Shown here piece by piece: positions 10,561-23,149 of a stretch of 64,000 bases of DNA. Position numbers and translations under genes: made by a program. The stretch comes from Hedera helix (taxonomy: Eukaryota > Streptophyta > Magnoliopsida > Apiales > Araliaceae): positions 2,574,077 to 2,638,076 of the forward strand of contig OX359270.1 in assembly GCA_947179155.2 (NCBI GenBank), read 5' to 3'. The first letter of the stretch is position 1; each line of letters begins with the position of its first letter. The notes beneath the pieces were generated by a model that saw nothing but the letters and a program-made list of their open reading frames with translations, searched no databases and was not told the DNA's origin.

Positions 10561-13401
10561 GACCCCGAATTTTATGAAATACAAAATTTAATTTTTCTTC
10601 ATATATATTTTTTTTGAAACAGTAAGTGGTTAAATTAACAAAATTGAAAGTTAAGGATGTTATGTGCAAATTTTATTTTGTCGGACAATATTCGCTTTGT
10701 CGGGGAATATTCGTTTGGTCGGGGAATATTCGTGCCGTACGACGGCGCCGAAATAATAAATTATTGGTGGACCCCACAACGGAATATTTGTCGGATATAG
10801 AAAACGACAGAAGTAACCTTTTTAAATAAAAATAGTCAACGGAACTGTTAAAATACCGGTGATAAAAGAATAGTAGCATACGGTAGTTTATGGTATTTTC
10901 TGTAGCACACGGTACTCTACAGTAACACACGGTATTGCATAGTGTCTCATATTATTGGTCTGATAATTGACACTGTAACTGTTACGCATCATTTCATCGA
11001 TAATTGTCACTGCATAATATTTTATATTATCAATTCAATAATTGTTGTTACACAGTATTTTGCATTATTGATTTAATAATTGTCATTACACTGTATTTTA
11101 TATCATTGAGTCAATAATTGTTGTTGCACTGTTTTTAAAATTATTGAACCTAATAATTGTCACAGTAACATATGCACAGTAATTCACATTATTGAATCAA
11201 TAATTGTCATTACACAGTAACGTATGCTTTATTTTACATTATTGTTATCTCTATTATGATGTTATTTAAACAGTTGTATTTCATTAATTTATTGACTTGA
11301 TATCTAAGAGCTAACTATACTGTATTTATAACAATTAGTCATAATAATTGAATTGATAAAGTTATTTGTTTATAATATAAAGTTAGGTGATTATTAGGTG
11401 ATATGAAATGAATGGTGTAGATTAAAGTGTGAATTATTGTTGAATAATTAAATTGATTTGTTTATAATATAAAGTTAGGTGATTATTAGGTGATATGAAA
11501 TGAATGGTGAAGATTAAAGATAATATAATATTTGAAATGGATGGTGTAGATTAAAAGGTGATATTTAAATGAATGGTTTAGATTAAATGAATGATAAGAT
11601 TTTTGGCTATAAATAGAAGCCTTAACTTAAGGATTTTTCATAAACTTCCTTACTTGTTCTTTCTTTCTCTCTCTAAATACTTCTTGTGAAAGTTCTCTCT
11701 AAGTGTGCTTAAGTCATCTTGAGTATTTGTGAAGATCTATAAGTATACGTGTACTGTTCAAGTTAATCAACCTCATTTAAATCAATATCCAGTCACGTGT
11801 TACGGTAAGGGATACCATCTTTTTCATCTTCCATTATTCAAACATACTATGGTAAGGGATTATTATTATTTGATTCTCGATAATAATATTGTTTCTTCCT
11901 TACTCATAAGACGTGCCTTTTATTTCCATGTATTAAATTGTGGGAATAACCTTACGGAGCGGATTGCCGCCTGTTGGTGAATAACCTTTCGTATTCATTC
12001 ATTATTAATCTCTGAGAATAACCTTACGGAGCGGATTGCCGCCTGTTTGGTGAATAACTCTTTGTACTCAAATTCTATTAAATTGTGGGAATAACCTTAC
12101 GGAGCGGATTGCTGCCTGTTTGGTGAATAACTCTTTGTACTCAAATTCTATTAAATTGTGAGAATAACCTTACGGAGCGGATTGCCGCCTGTTGGTGAAT
12201 AACCCTTTGTATTAATTTCCTTCACATTTTGTTAATCAAACCTGCTACGGTAAGGGATATTATTTTCTTTCATACTCCTAAATCGAAATTTATTATGGAA
12301 CTATTGCTTCTATAATTCCTGAAAATATTATATGTTCCATAATAGTTGAACTTCATTATTTCAACTGAACCTTCCTATTTACGTGAACCTTTCTATTGAA
12401 TTGTAACCGTTATTCTGAACTGTGGATCTTGAATATCATTTTTAAATTTCACTCCACATCATGTTGACAATTTGGACATTATTTGAATCTGTACAAAGTA
12501 AACTTCCGATACTTATTGTTATCCTATTTCTTCTGTTCATCATTTATATCATTCTAATCATCCAAAAATCAAGCTGTTGTGAATATCTGTGGCCGGGGGC
12601 ACAGATGTGATATATTTGTTGAACAGATGATAGGTTAAAGGCGATATAATAGGTTAAAGGCGATACATCTGTTCGGTGTCTTTCATGGCACGTGGTGAGT
12701 GTTCTCTTTGGCCCGTAGTGCAAAGATGAACTGTTGTTTGGTATGATTATGACCAAAGGCTGAATCTGGTATAATCATGACCGTTGGTGCTATATTGAAT
12801 ATCTTTGGCCCGTAGTACAAAGATGAACTGTTGATGTGCATGATTATGATCAGGAACTGTGAATTTGTATTATCTTGACTAATGATATTTCAGATGATAA
12901 AAGTTGATGATGTTTTTCCTAAAAAGAGAACCGAGTGGACATTATAGTCTGCATTATTCTTCTAAAAGATTACTCATTCCGCTGCTATTATTGATCTGAA
13001 CGTTGTTTAAGAATTTAACTGCAGTTTTTGATATAAACCTTGTAGTCTATTGTATTCTATCAAGAACTCAACTGTTGAAGACTAATGATAATTTATTCGT
13101 CATTATCTTAGTCATGATATTCTTTACTGGGCTATTTGAGCTCACCCTTTCTTTTGTTCCATTGTTTTTCAACAGGAGATGAAAACATAACAGGGTCTAG
13201 CCGGGGAATGGAGTGAGGGTCCGAGGAATAGTTATCATAGTCTTCACGTTTTGTAAAATAGTGTGGCAATAATAGTGAAGACTTAGTTGTGTATTATTAT
13301 ACACTGTATTGTTGTACGTTGTGCTTTGTTGTAATAATTTTGTTGTAGTCTTTTGACGACTCAAGTTTGGGCTGTGTGGACCCAGATTTGGGGGCGTCAC
13401 A
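10556..13401 (+). repeat. 3' LTR of the nested chromovirus
   Basis: 2846 bp, nearly identical to 2869-5714. The differences I found are near 11,092, 11,563, 11,862 and 12,171. It is followed by the right copy of the aacat duplication (13,402-13,406). Confidence 0.95.
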
Positions 13402-13406
13402 AACAT
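13402..13406. other. Target-site duplication of the nested element
   Basis: aacat, matching 2864-2868. Five base pairs is the normal length for Ty3 integrases. Confidence 0.9.
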
Positions 13407-16400
13407 AAGGAAGGAGATATGTGCCATCAGACAGTTTAGTGGTGAAACTCTTCACGAGTATTGGGAAAGGTTCAAGAAGCTGTGTTCGTGTTGTCCACAT
13501 CAAATTGACGATCAACACCAAATTCAGTACTTCTACGAGGGATTGCTACCGATGGATAGGAGTATGATCGATGCTGCAAGTGGAGGAGCATTGGTTGATA
13601 AAACTCCAGACGCCGCACGGAACTTAATTGCTAACATGGCGGCTAACTCACAGCAATACGGAACTCGGATGGACCATGCACCGAAAAGGGTGAATGAGGT
13701 TGGCTCGAGCAACATTGAACAACAACTCTCGGAGTTAGCTGCTATGGTTCGTCAACTTTCTGTGGGGAACGGGCAAGTTACAAGAACTTGTGGAATCTGC
13801 TTGTCATCGGATCATTCGACAGATATTTGTCCTACACTGCAAGAAGATGGCACCATAGAACAAGCCAAAGTAGCGGGAAATTTTCAAGGACAACCTCAGA
13901 GAAGATATGATCCTTACTCTAATACTTACAATCCAGGATGGAGGGATCATCCTAATCTGAGCTACGGAGGAAACAGGCCACCAATGTCGAATGCTTTTCC
14001 GAATCGACAACAAGGGTTTCAACAAGCTCAACAGCAGTATCCACCTCGACAAGCAACACCTACAAAATCTGAAGCATCTTTGGAAGACATGTTTAAAACC
14101 TTCATGAATCATACTCAACAGTTCATGAATCAGACCCAACAGTTCCAACAAGATACAAAGGCTTCCATTCATAGCTTAGAAAATCAAATGAGCCAATTAG
14201 CTACCACAGTTGGACGATTGGATTCTCAAGGCTCTGGGAAGTTGCCCTCTCAAACAATGATCAATCCGAGGGAAAACGCAAGTGCGATTACTTTAAGGAG
14301 TGGAAAACAAATGGACACACCAAGGGCTACGGTTGAATTTGATGAGGATAAAGCTAAGGAGGAGGCAGAGATCTCAAAGGTAATCCCTAAATCTCCTATT
14401 CAGCTTAAGTCTAACCCTTTACCTTTTCCTCCTAGGAATCTTAGAACTTCAAAGAAGGACGAGCAAGAGAAAGAGATTCTGGAGACCTTTAGAAAGGTAG
14501 AGGTGAACATTCCTTTATTAGATGCAATCAAGCAAGTTCCAAGGTATGCAAAATTTTTGAAGGAATTATGCACTAATAAAAGGAAATTACAAGAAAATGA
14601 AAAGATAACTGTTGGAGAAAATGTATCTGCTGTTCTGCAAAGAAAAATGCCTCCAAAATGTAAAGATCCGGGTGTGTTTACCATTCCCTGCAAGATAGGT
14701 AATACCAGGTTTGAGAGAGCTATGCTAGATCTAGGAGCATCAATTAATGTTATGCCACTATCTATTTATGCTTCTCTGCATCTAGGTCCCCTGAAAAACA
14801 CTGGTGTCATTATCCAATTAGCTGATCGTACTAACACATACCCCGAAGGGGTAATTGAGGATGTCTTGGTGCAGGTGAATGAACTAATATTTCCTGCAGA
14901 TTTTTATATTGTGGACATGGACGACGATACATCTCCGAATCCTGCTCATATCTTGTTAGGGAGGCCATTCTTGAAAACAGCAAGAACGATGATTGATGTG
15001 CACAATGGGACCTTGACCATGGAGTTTGATGGCGAAAAGATTCAATTCAACATTTACGAGGCCATGAGGTACCCTAGTGATGTCAATTCCGTGTTTTCTA
15101 TTAATGTCCTTGATTCCTTGGTGCAGAAATCTTTCAACCACTTACACATGGAAACCTTGGAGGATGCTATCACGAATAGTTTAGAGCTGGAAGAGGAAGA
15201 CGAGATTGAACAACATGCGGAATTAAAGGATACTATAGCCGCATTACACTCATTACCGAAAATTTCAGATAAGTATGTCGTTTCGTCCATTCAATTACCG
15301 GTGACTCATGAAAGGTTGTTACCTTCTGTTGTGCAGGCTCCGAGGTTGGAATTAAAGCCTCTACCAATCCATTTGAAATATGCATATCTAGGGCAAGAGG
15401 AAACATTGCCAGTGATAATTGCAAATAATCTCACCAAAGTCCAAGAGGAAAAGCTGCTTAGAGTCTTAAGGGACCACGTACAAGTCTTTGGTTGGACAAT
15501 TGCATATATCAAAGGAATTAGCCCAGCTGTGTGTATGCATCGCATTCTTTTGGAAGAAGGAGCCACCCCAAAGCGAGATGCTCAACGCAGACTGAATCCA
15601 CCCATGATGGAGGTTGTGAAAAAAGAAGTTCTGAAATTACTCGATGCAGGTATTATTTATCCTATTTCAGATAGTCAATGGGTCAGTCCAGTTCAAGTAG
15701 TCCCTAAGAAAGCTGGCATAACTGTCGTTAAAAATGATAATAATGAGTTAGTGCCTACTCGTTTGCAAACAGGATGGAGAGTGTGTATTGATTATAGGAA
15801 GTTGAATGTCGTAACTAGAAAAGATCATTTCCCTCTCCCTTTTATTGACCAAATGTTAGAAAGATTAGCAGTCCATTCTTATTATTGTTTCCTAGATGGT
15901 TTTTCGGGTTATAACCAAATTGTGATTGCACCTGAAGATCAAGAAAAGACCACTTTCACATGCTCATTCGGTACATTTGCATACCGTAGGATGTCCTTCG
16001 GACTTTGTAATGCACTCAGTACGTTTCAACGATGCATGATAAGTATATTTTCTGATCTTCTTGAACATTGCATTGAAGTATTTATGGATGATTTCACAAT
16101 TCATGGTGATTCTTTAGATGCATGCTTAGATAATTTAACTCGTGTGTTGGATAGATGCTTAGAGACGAATCTTGTTCTAAATTGGGAAAAATGTCATTTT
16201 ATGGTAGAACAGGGTATCGTTTTAGGTCATGTAGTTTCAGCTAAGGGAATAGAAGTGGATAAAGCTAAGATAGAAATTGTTGCTGCTTTACCTTACCCCG
16301 CAAGCGTGCGGGAGATTCGTTCCTTTCTTGGTCATGCAGGTTTTTATCGAAGATTTATCAAGGACTTCTCCAAAATAGCTATGCCATTGTGTAAGTTGCT

Positions 16401-18246
16401 GCAAAAAGAGGTCGAATTCCAGTTTGACGATGAGTGCAAATGGGCGTTTGATAAATTAAAGACCCTATTGACCTCCACACCGGTGATACAACCACCGAAT
16501 TGGAATTTACCTTTCGAAATCATGTGTGACGCCAGCAACTATGCAGTAGGGGCTGTTTTGGGCCAACGAGTTGACAAAGCTGCACATGCCATCTATTATG
16601 CTTCTCGGACATTGAATGCTGCTCAGATTAACTACTCCACAACAGAAAAAGAATTATTATCTGTTGTTTTTGCTTTAGACAAATTTAGATCTTATCTTCT
16701 CGGTACTAAAGTCATAGTTTACTCTGACCATGCTGCTCTCAGGTATCTGCTTACAAAGAAGGATTCCAAACCAAGGATCATACGATGGATCCTGCTGCTC
16801 CAAGAATTTGACTTGCAAATAAAGGACAAGAAAGGAGCAGACAATTTAGTGGCAGATCACTTGAGCAGGTTGCTAAAAGATGAAGAAGCACTTCCACTGC
16901 AAGACTCCTTCCCGGATGAGCATCTATTCTCCGTTGATAAGGCTGCACCCTGGTACGCAAACATTGTTAATTATTTAGTCAGCGCTTATATTCCTAGTGA
17001 GTTCTCCAAAATGCAGAAAGAGAAGCTTAAGAACGATGTGAAACGGTATGTCTGGGATGACCCCTATTTATGGAAATTCTGTGCTGATCAGGTAGTTAGA
17101 AGATGTGTCCCCAACTCTGAGTTTTCATCCATTTTAACTTTCTGTCATTCTTACGCTTGTGGGGGTCATTTTGGACCAAAACGAACAGCTCGTAAAATTT
17201 TAGAATGCGGTTTCTTCTGGCCTAGTATTTTTAAAGACTCCTATCTATTTTGTAAATCATGTGCTAATTGTCAAAAGACCGGAAACATATCCAGTAGGAA
17301 TCAAATGCCACAAACACCCATTTTGGTTATTGAAATTTTCGATGTTTGGGGCATTGATTTCATGGGGCCATTTCCTGTCTCTTATGGTAATGTTTACATT
17401 CTTCTGGCTGTTGACTATGTTTCCAAATGGGTGGAGGCTAAAGCCACCAAGACTGACGATTCTAAAGTTGTTGCAGATTTTGTCAAATCTAACATATTTG
17501 TCAGGTTTGGAACTCCTAGAGCTATCATCAGCGATAAAGGAACACACTTTTGCAATAGGACATTAACAGCACTGTTCAAGAAATACAATATCATGCACAA
17601 AGTTTCAACGGCTTACCATCCGCAGAGCAATGGCCAAGCAGAGGTTTCAAACCGTGAGGTCAAGTCCGTTCTGGAGAAAGTAGTGCAGCCTAACCGCAAA
17701 GATTGGAGTCTGAAACTAGAAGATGCATTATGGGCCTATCGCACTGCATACAAGACTCCTATCGGAATGTCACCATATCGGATCGTTTTCGGAAAGCCAT
17801 GTCATCTACCCGTCGAGCTAGAACACAAGGCTTTCTGGGCCATTAAACGATGTAACTGGAGTATGACTGAAGCTGGCGAACATAGGAAATTACAATTACA
17901 AGAGTTAGAAGAATTACGCCATGAAGCCTATGAAAGCTCAAGATTGTACAAGGAAAAGACAAAGGCGTTTCACGATAAACAAATTGTGCGAAAAACGTTT
18001 ATACTTGGTCAAAAGGTCCTTTTGTACAATTCCCGCTTGAAACTGTTTCCAGGAAAACTACGTTCTCGGTGGGAAGGGCCCTTTGTGGTTGTTCACATTT
18101 CCTCTCACGGTGCGATAGAAATTAACGACCCACGCACGGGAAGAATATTTAAAGTGAACGGTCATCGGCTTAAACCGTTCTATGAAGGATTTCAAGTGGA
18201 GGACGTCGAGCTCGTGGACTTATTGGACCCCGTTTATCACACTTGA
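13407..18246 (+). CDS. Athila gag C-terminus and Pol: PR-RT-RH-IN
   Basis: Continuation, in phase, of the ORF begun at 2303; together they would make about 1801 codons. The frame is open from 13,408 although the first ATG is at 13,543. The second half of the gag domain lies at 13,407-13,560. A Gln-rich linker follows, with a C-x2-C-x4-H-x4-C-like knuckle near 13,789. Counting from 13,543, the protease has DLGAS at 396-400 (the Athila form, Leu in place of Thr/Ser). The RT has FMDD at 847-850. RNase H is near 985-1100. The integrase has a zinc finger near 1200-1245 and D1272, D1331 and E1367 (D,D-35-E). There is no chromodomain, as expected for Athila. No stop or frameshift, so it was probably functional until the guest arrived. 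Confidence 0.95.
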
Positions 18247-19508
18247 GTAGCAACATGTCGCGCGAACGACATTAAACAAACGCGCTTCTCGGGAGGCAAC
18301 CCGACTTTAAATTAGTCATTTCATGCGTTTCTTTTAATTTCTACGTCTTTTAGTTCAACTTAGTTAAATTAGGATTTCAAAGTTTTATTTTTGTAGCTTA
18401 GGATATATTACACCATGTTAGCCATCCTAATCCTTGGGCATTTTTGTTTCATTGAAGGTACTAATGCATTATATTGCAAGGACTCACAGCAAAAGAAAGA
18501 AAAAATCAAATTTTCTGCAACAGATCACCACGGCCCCGACCGGCATTTATACCTTAAAACCGTGGCCCCGGCTAGAACCATGCAGCCAAAGCTGGCCCCG
18601 GCCGGCTCCAAGCCCAGAAACTCCCGGCCCCGGCCACGAACTCGCAGCCACAGACGGCCCCGGCCAGATTTTTGCCCAGGAAATCCCGCCCCAGCCGGAT
18701 CTTCTCAGTCGTTTCTGGCCCTGGCCATATTTAGTGCACAAATTCACGGCCCCGGCCGTGCACGGGAAAAAAAAAAAAAAAAAAAAACAAACAAAATGTA
18801 TTTAAAACCATGGTCCGGTTGCGCTTGGGTCACACATTACTAAACCATACCAGCCGAGACTTCCTCCTCACATCAAAACACTACCAGCCGAGACCCAAAC
18901 CCAAACACACCACCCTCCTAGCCGAAACCATCTCTCTTCCTCCTACACGAATCCCTTCTTCCATTCGGATTCCATCTCTCTCTCCACTCCGAACCCATCT
19001 CCACCACCACAACTTCCCTCCTCCTTCTTTTCATCTCCCTCCCGAAATACATTCCCCCAGCCACATCGGTTTCTCTCCTTTCACCACGAGGGGACGGTTC
19101 TCTCACGAGGGGTTCCACTGGCGGCCATAGCTGGGTTCCAATTTGGGACACGTGCGTCGTCCACTACCCATTCCAGGTATTACCTTCCGTTGCCATTCGG
19201 GTTTCTGCTTGGTTTTGCTTCTTCTGTGCTTTATATCTTTGGTTACCCAGTTGGTTTGTGTTGGCCACCTGGAGGAGTTTTGGAGGGGGTTGTGTGTTCG
19301 TGTAGTGTGTGACGGAGGCCTACTGTTTAGCCATTTTTAGACCTTGTGTATGCTCTGATTTGGGGGAAGAAAACTATTGCACACCACGTGTTTGTTGAAT
19401 TGCCTCATAGACACAACTTGTCCGTTTTTCCGATTTTTGGAGTGTTCGGGTTGTGCTACGCATTTGTGGTGGGATATTGCGAGTTAGGGATTTGGTTTTC
19501 TGTTCACT
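18247..19508 (+). other. Athila spacer between pol and ORF2
   Basis: Non-coding. It starts with the cgcttctcgggaggcaaccc block seen after pol in many Athila/Tat elements. It then holds the GC-rich phased array (18,531-18,757), an A-run of about 21 at 18,770-18,787, a pyrimidine-rich stretch at 18,900-19,080 and a possible leader. The open frames here (18,415-18,843 and others) have GC-repeat composition and no family features, so I do not call them genes. Confidence 0.7.
18531..18757 (+). repeat. GC-rich ggccccggcc array, 8 degenerate copies about 31 bp apart
   Basis: Cores begin at 18,532, 18,564, 18,594, 18,626, 18,656, 18,687, 18,717 and 18,748, a spacing of 30-32 bp. The sequence between cores is not conserved. 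The core matches the reverse complement of the GC motif in both Athila LTRs (near 1230 and 22,147). Confidence 0.85.
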
Positions 19509-20681
19509 ATGCCACCGAAACGTCACCGCGGTGAAAGTTCCACACCGTCGACCCGTGCTTATGATAAGAAGAAGTTTGTTAGTGCGGAGGCGGCGGATAA
19601 ATTTGATATATATTTAATGGGTAAAGCTCTAACTCCCGAGCGCGGTCTTCGTCCCGAGGAGCTAGTTGATGGTGATATGGCTCGGATGATAATGGAGCGT
19701 GGATGGGATTCCTTCACGGATCAACCGGATCCTGCCGTGATCTCAATAGTCAAGGAATTTTATGCGAACGCTGAAGATACGTCGCGTTGTACTGTTATGA
19801 TTCGGGGGAAGATGGTCTCCTTTAGTGGTGCTACGATTAATGCCTTTTATAACATAGAGCCGCCCGTCTTTTGCCAATACGCGAAGTTTGTTCTTGAGCA
19901 GCCGAATTACGACACGATCATTCGCGATTTGTGCAAACCTGGGACGGTTTAGACCACTAGAGGCCATCAGGGTTCCATGATTTTCCCATTCAACTGCTTG
20001 AGCCGTTATGGCAAAATCTGGTATGCATTTATCTGTGCCAAGTTGATGCCATCTACGCACCTGAGTGATGTCTCGAAAGAACGGGCGGTATTGCTCTATG
20101 CTATCGTGACAGGCAAACACATCAATGTGGGGAATGTGATCGAGGCGTCGTTAAGAAAGAATCTGCGCGGTCCTACTCAAAGTGGTTTGCCACATCCCTC
20201 GCTAATTTGTGGGTTATGTAGGCGAGCAGGTGTTAGATGGGGGTCAGATGAGTCTATACAGCAGCCATTGATTTTGTTGGATCATGGCTTGATTGAGCGC
20301 TATAAAGTCTGGGACGGAGGTGAATCACATCCCCGTGGTTTAGGTTTTATCATCCACAACGATCCTGTTGCTGAAACTGGTGAACCATCTACTTCTGGCG
20401 GTACACGTAAGGCCAAATTCAGCACTCAGCTCCGGAATTTACAGTTGAGGGTCGATACTCGGATGGATCGCTTAGAAAGGCAGAATGCACGACTCGCCGA
20501 ACGTCAAGCCCATATGTTTGACTCTCAGACTAATTTTAACATGGCTTTGACTGAGATGTTCGCGAGGATGAATCCCACGGCCGATCCAGTCCATTTTCCT
20601 GAGTCACAGCCATTGCCGGTGTACCCGCCTCCTGATGACCATGATGACCGCTCCAGTCCCTTTTCCGATTCCGACGATTGA
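19509..20681 (+). pseudogene. Athila ORF2 (putative plant transposon protein domain) with in-frame amber codon
   Basis: A single frame of 391 codons broken only by TAG at 19,950-19,952. The N-terminal part begins M-P-P-K-R-H-R-G. Residues of about 30-250 resemble the putative plant transposon protein domain found downstream of pol in Athila-group elements: an R-G-W-D/F segment, Y-A-N-A, then R-G-K-x-V-x-F-S, and after the stop A-K-L-M-P-S-T-H and R-A-V-L-L-Y-A-I. After that come a coiled-coil-like Leu/Arg/Gln segment (near codons 315-345) and an acidic Pro/Ser tail. The position has been called envelope-like in some Athila elements, but I see no signal peptide and no clear membrane segment. 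Related proteins usually have Trp near the stop position, so a TGG-to-TAG change is likely. The role is unknown. Confidence 0.8.
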
Positions 20682-21929
20682 CCTATCAGGGGAGTCCTCT
20701 TGTTCTTATTTCTTCAGTTCTTTATTTCTTTAACAATGAGGACATTGTCTGCTTTACGTTTGGGGGTGGTTTAGCGTATTTACTCTGCATATATACAGTA
20801 GTTTTAGGAATATTATGCTGCATTTGCATATTTTAGGACATTGTTTAGTTGGTTTAGCACTAAAAAAAATATAAAACAAATTAAAAACATGAGAAAATCA
20901 CAAAAATATTTTTCTTGTTTCATTTAGTGTTAATTAGTGTGTTGCATGCATTTAGGATCATATTTCATTGCGTAACTTGAGCGGTAATTAATGCATGAAG
21001 TTTAATGATGGCCGATGATAAAAAAATTTTTGATGAATTTTGTAATAATTTTAAGTAAGATGGATAACGATTGCTAAATTGAAAATTCTAACTATTTGCT
21101 AGTTTTACTGAACTCGAAACCCTTATTTTTTTCATTGCACATTCGATATGTCAAGTCAGTTGGATTTTGGTTCAATTTAATGGATTAGGTGCTAATTGAA
21201 GATAGTGGTGACCTATATACTGTGTGGGATCGTATGTTATAAAGGATGAAATACATAACTGCTTCGATGTCTGTCTTATCTGGAAAAAAAAAACAAAAAT
21301 AAATAAAGAAAAGTAGACAGATATGAGCAGAATCTTAGCTAGTCTGTTTTTGTGGCCTCTATTGCTCGAACAAGTAAGCCCTTAGGAGTGTCTCTACACT
21401 CAGTGCCCTAAAGCCAACTGGTTTGGGAGTCACTGGTGGAAAGTTCGCTACGTGGGTAATTTTGAAAAGCCTAAGAAAAATGGACATTGCACATGCTAAG
21501 TTAATATTACACGAGATGGAGCGTAAAACGCACTCGTAAAATGAAGAAGAAAAAAAATGGAAAAAATGTGAAGACAAGTGTATAGAGGGGATTAAAAATT
21601 TGAGTTGATATCTTTTATTTGTCACATGGGTTCATGAGTTGTATTAAAATTTTGATTGAATTGATATATTGAATTCACACACACACAAGGGTTGGTAGTG
21701 AATGAAATTGGTGATACGTTGGATTTCTGATTATGCATGAATTTGAGATTTTGCTGAATTATTACTTAAGGAACTTTGAGGCTGGATTTTCATGAATTGT
21801 GTTGATTTATTGCTAAAGGCATTAGTTGGACATGCATATGCATTCATGTAGTTAGTATTACTAATGTAGTTGTTTTTCTTGTTGGTATTGTTGCTTGAGG
21901 ACAAGCAAAGTCTTAAGTTTGGGGGTATT
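20682..21929 (+). other. Athila 3' non-coding region with two tttgggggt tracts
   Basis: No credible ORF. A first copy of the gaggaca..cttta.gtttgggggt block is at 20,738-20,767 and the second, at the LTR edge, is at 21,897-21,926. Between them are A-rich runs and a moderately GC stretch (21,350-21,470). The minus-strand frame at 21,359-21,625 has no features. Confidence 0.7.
21914..21929 (+). other. Polypurine-like tract before Athila 3' LTR
   Basis: aagtttgggggtatt, just ahead of TGATGAG. This is the usual plus-strand primer region in Athila. Confidence 0.7.
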
Positions 21930-23149
21930 TGATGAGTGTAGTTTATACTTACGAATCGATGTTCTTGGGCTTAATATATTGCTATCATTGAGTATTTTTA
22001 TTTGCATTTTACTTGTTTTTATGTTTATATTGCAGAAAATAGCTTTGGAGGGTCAAAACGGTAAAAACAGAGCTTAATGGCAATTTTGTAATTTGTGAAC
22101 AGTAACCGCGGCCGCGGCCGGCTTTTACAAGGGAATCCGTGGCCGGGGCCGTGGTCGGCGGAATTGATTTTAAGTGTTCGTGTGTTTCCAGAAGTTGAGC
22201 AAAAGAAGGATTGTGATGTTGCTACGAGTTAGGAGTTGTTAGGAGGGTTATTAGAGATATAAATAGAGTAGATTAGGATGTTTTTTAGAACAACTTAGAG
22301 AGAAGGATTTCCATTGAAGATTGATTGGCGTTTTTGACTATGTCAGGCTAAGTTCTCTATTTTCAGTTCTAAGGGATGTTGAATCTTATTTATTATCTAT
22401 GAATTAATTGAGTTATTAGTTTCTTTTCCTTCATCTGTGGAGTTTATTCTTGATGATCTATTTGAATTGCTTAATGATGATTGGTTTGATTAATTTGATA
22501 AGGGCCCCTTGAATTGATTCGATTATTATCATATGCTAGATTAAGGTATAATATTAAGCAAACGATGTTATATCTGATCATAAGTAGCGAATAGTGGTAT
22601 TTGATTGTGGTCAAGCTTTTGAATATTGCTATGACATCAAGGAGACAGGTTAAATAGTCTGCAATTGTACGAATATTGCTTGGAATAACCTAATTCCCTA
22701 ATTCTTAATGCTATTGTCATATTAAATCTAGACTTATAGTTCTAGGTTGTATGATAATTAGGGTCTAGTGGGGGCGATTGTCACATTAGATTTAAAACTA
22801 AAGGGGAATTTCGGGTAACGCGGACCGTGGTTACCTAGGGTTATTAATTTCATTGAAGGAAAGATATTAATTAACTTGGTTATATCATATTTATGAAAAA
22901 ATGATACTGAACTGAAGAACTGAAGCTTGCAAATCATTGGATAATCTTAATTTATATTTCTTGTTTTCTAGTAAAATCATAGTACAAAAATCCCCTTTTT
23001 ATTTATTACTTGTTATTTACTGTTAGAAACATTTAGATAAATCATAAAATACACTTCCCGTGGGTTCGACTCTTACTTGCCATTATACCAATTTTATATT
23101 GATAGAGTGGAAGTAAGGAATAATTTTGGAGTGATAACGACAGCTTTCA
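21930..23149 (+). repeat. 3' LTR of the Athila-type element
   Basis: 1220 bp. It has the extra gcggcc unit near 22,112 and substitutions near 22,663, 22,734 and 22,900 relative to the 5' LTR. TATA box at 22,258-22,266. Followed by ttaat (23,150-23,154). Confidence 0.95.

Larger units (their letters stand above)
2869..13401 (+). mobile_element. Full-length Tekay-type chromovirus (Ty3) nested in Athila gag
   Basis: Two 2846-bp LTRs (2869-5714 and 10,556-13,401), TGTAAG...GTCACA, flanked by aacat (2864-2868 and 13,402-13,406). It has a tRNA-Met-like primer site, a purine tract and a gag-pol with a C-terminal chromodomain. I count four substitutions between the LTRs (about 0.14%). At the rate often used for grass LTRs (1.3e-8 per site per year) this is on the order of 50-60 thousand years, and in any case later than the host insertion. 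LTRs near 2.8 kb, two zinc knuckles and the chromodomain fit the Tekay/Del clade. A one-base frame break in gag may keep it from acting alone. Confidence 0.95.
1025..23149 (+). mobile_element. Full-length Athila-type Ty3 LTR retrotransposon (host of a nested element)
   Basis: Bounded by LTRs of 1214 and 1220 bp that begin TGATGAG and end TTTCA, and flanked by the duplication ttaat (1020-1024 and 23,150-23,154). A primer site complementary to the 3' end of tRNA-Asp follows the 5' LTR, and a tttgggggt polypurine-like tract precedes the 3' LTR. The order is gag, protease, RT, RNase H, integrase, a second ORF, then a long non-coding stretch: the Athila layout. The LTRs differ by three substitutions and one 6-bp indel (an extra gcggcc in the 3' copy), so the insertion is recent. 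Removing the nested 10.5-kb guest leaves about 11.6 kb, normal for Athila. It went into an AT satellite, as this lineage often does. Confidence 0.95.

Noticed and set aside
18415..18843. Open frame of 142 codons through the GC-rich Athila spacer
   Set aside because: It is open because of the GC repeats, several frames are open at once, and it ends in the translation of a poly-A run. No protein family features.
19509..20681. Calling Athila ORF2 an envelope gene
   Set aside because: No signal peptide, no convincing membrane segment and no cleavage site; position alone is not enough.
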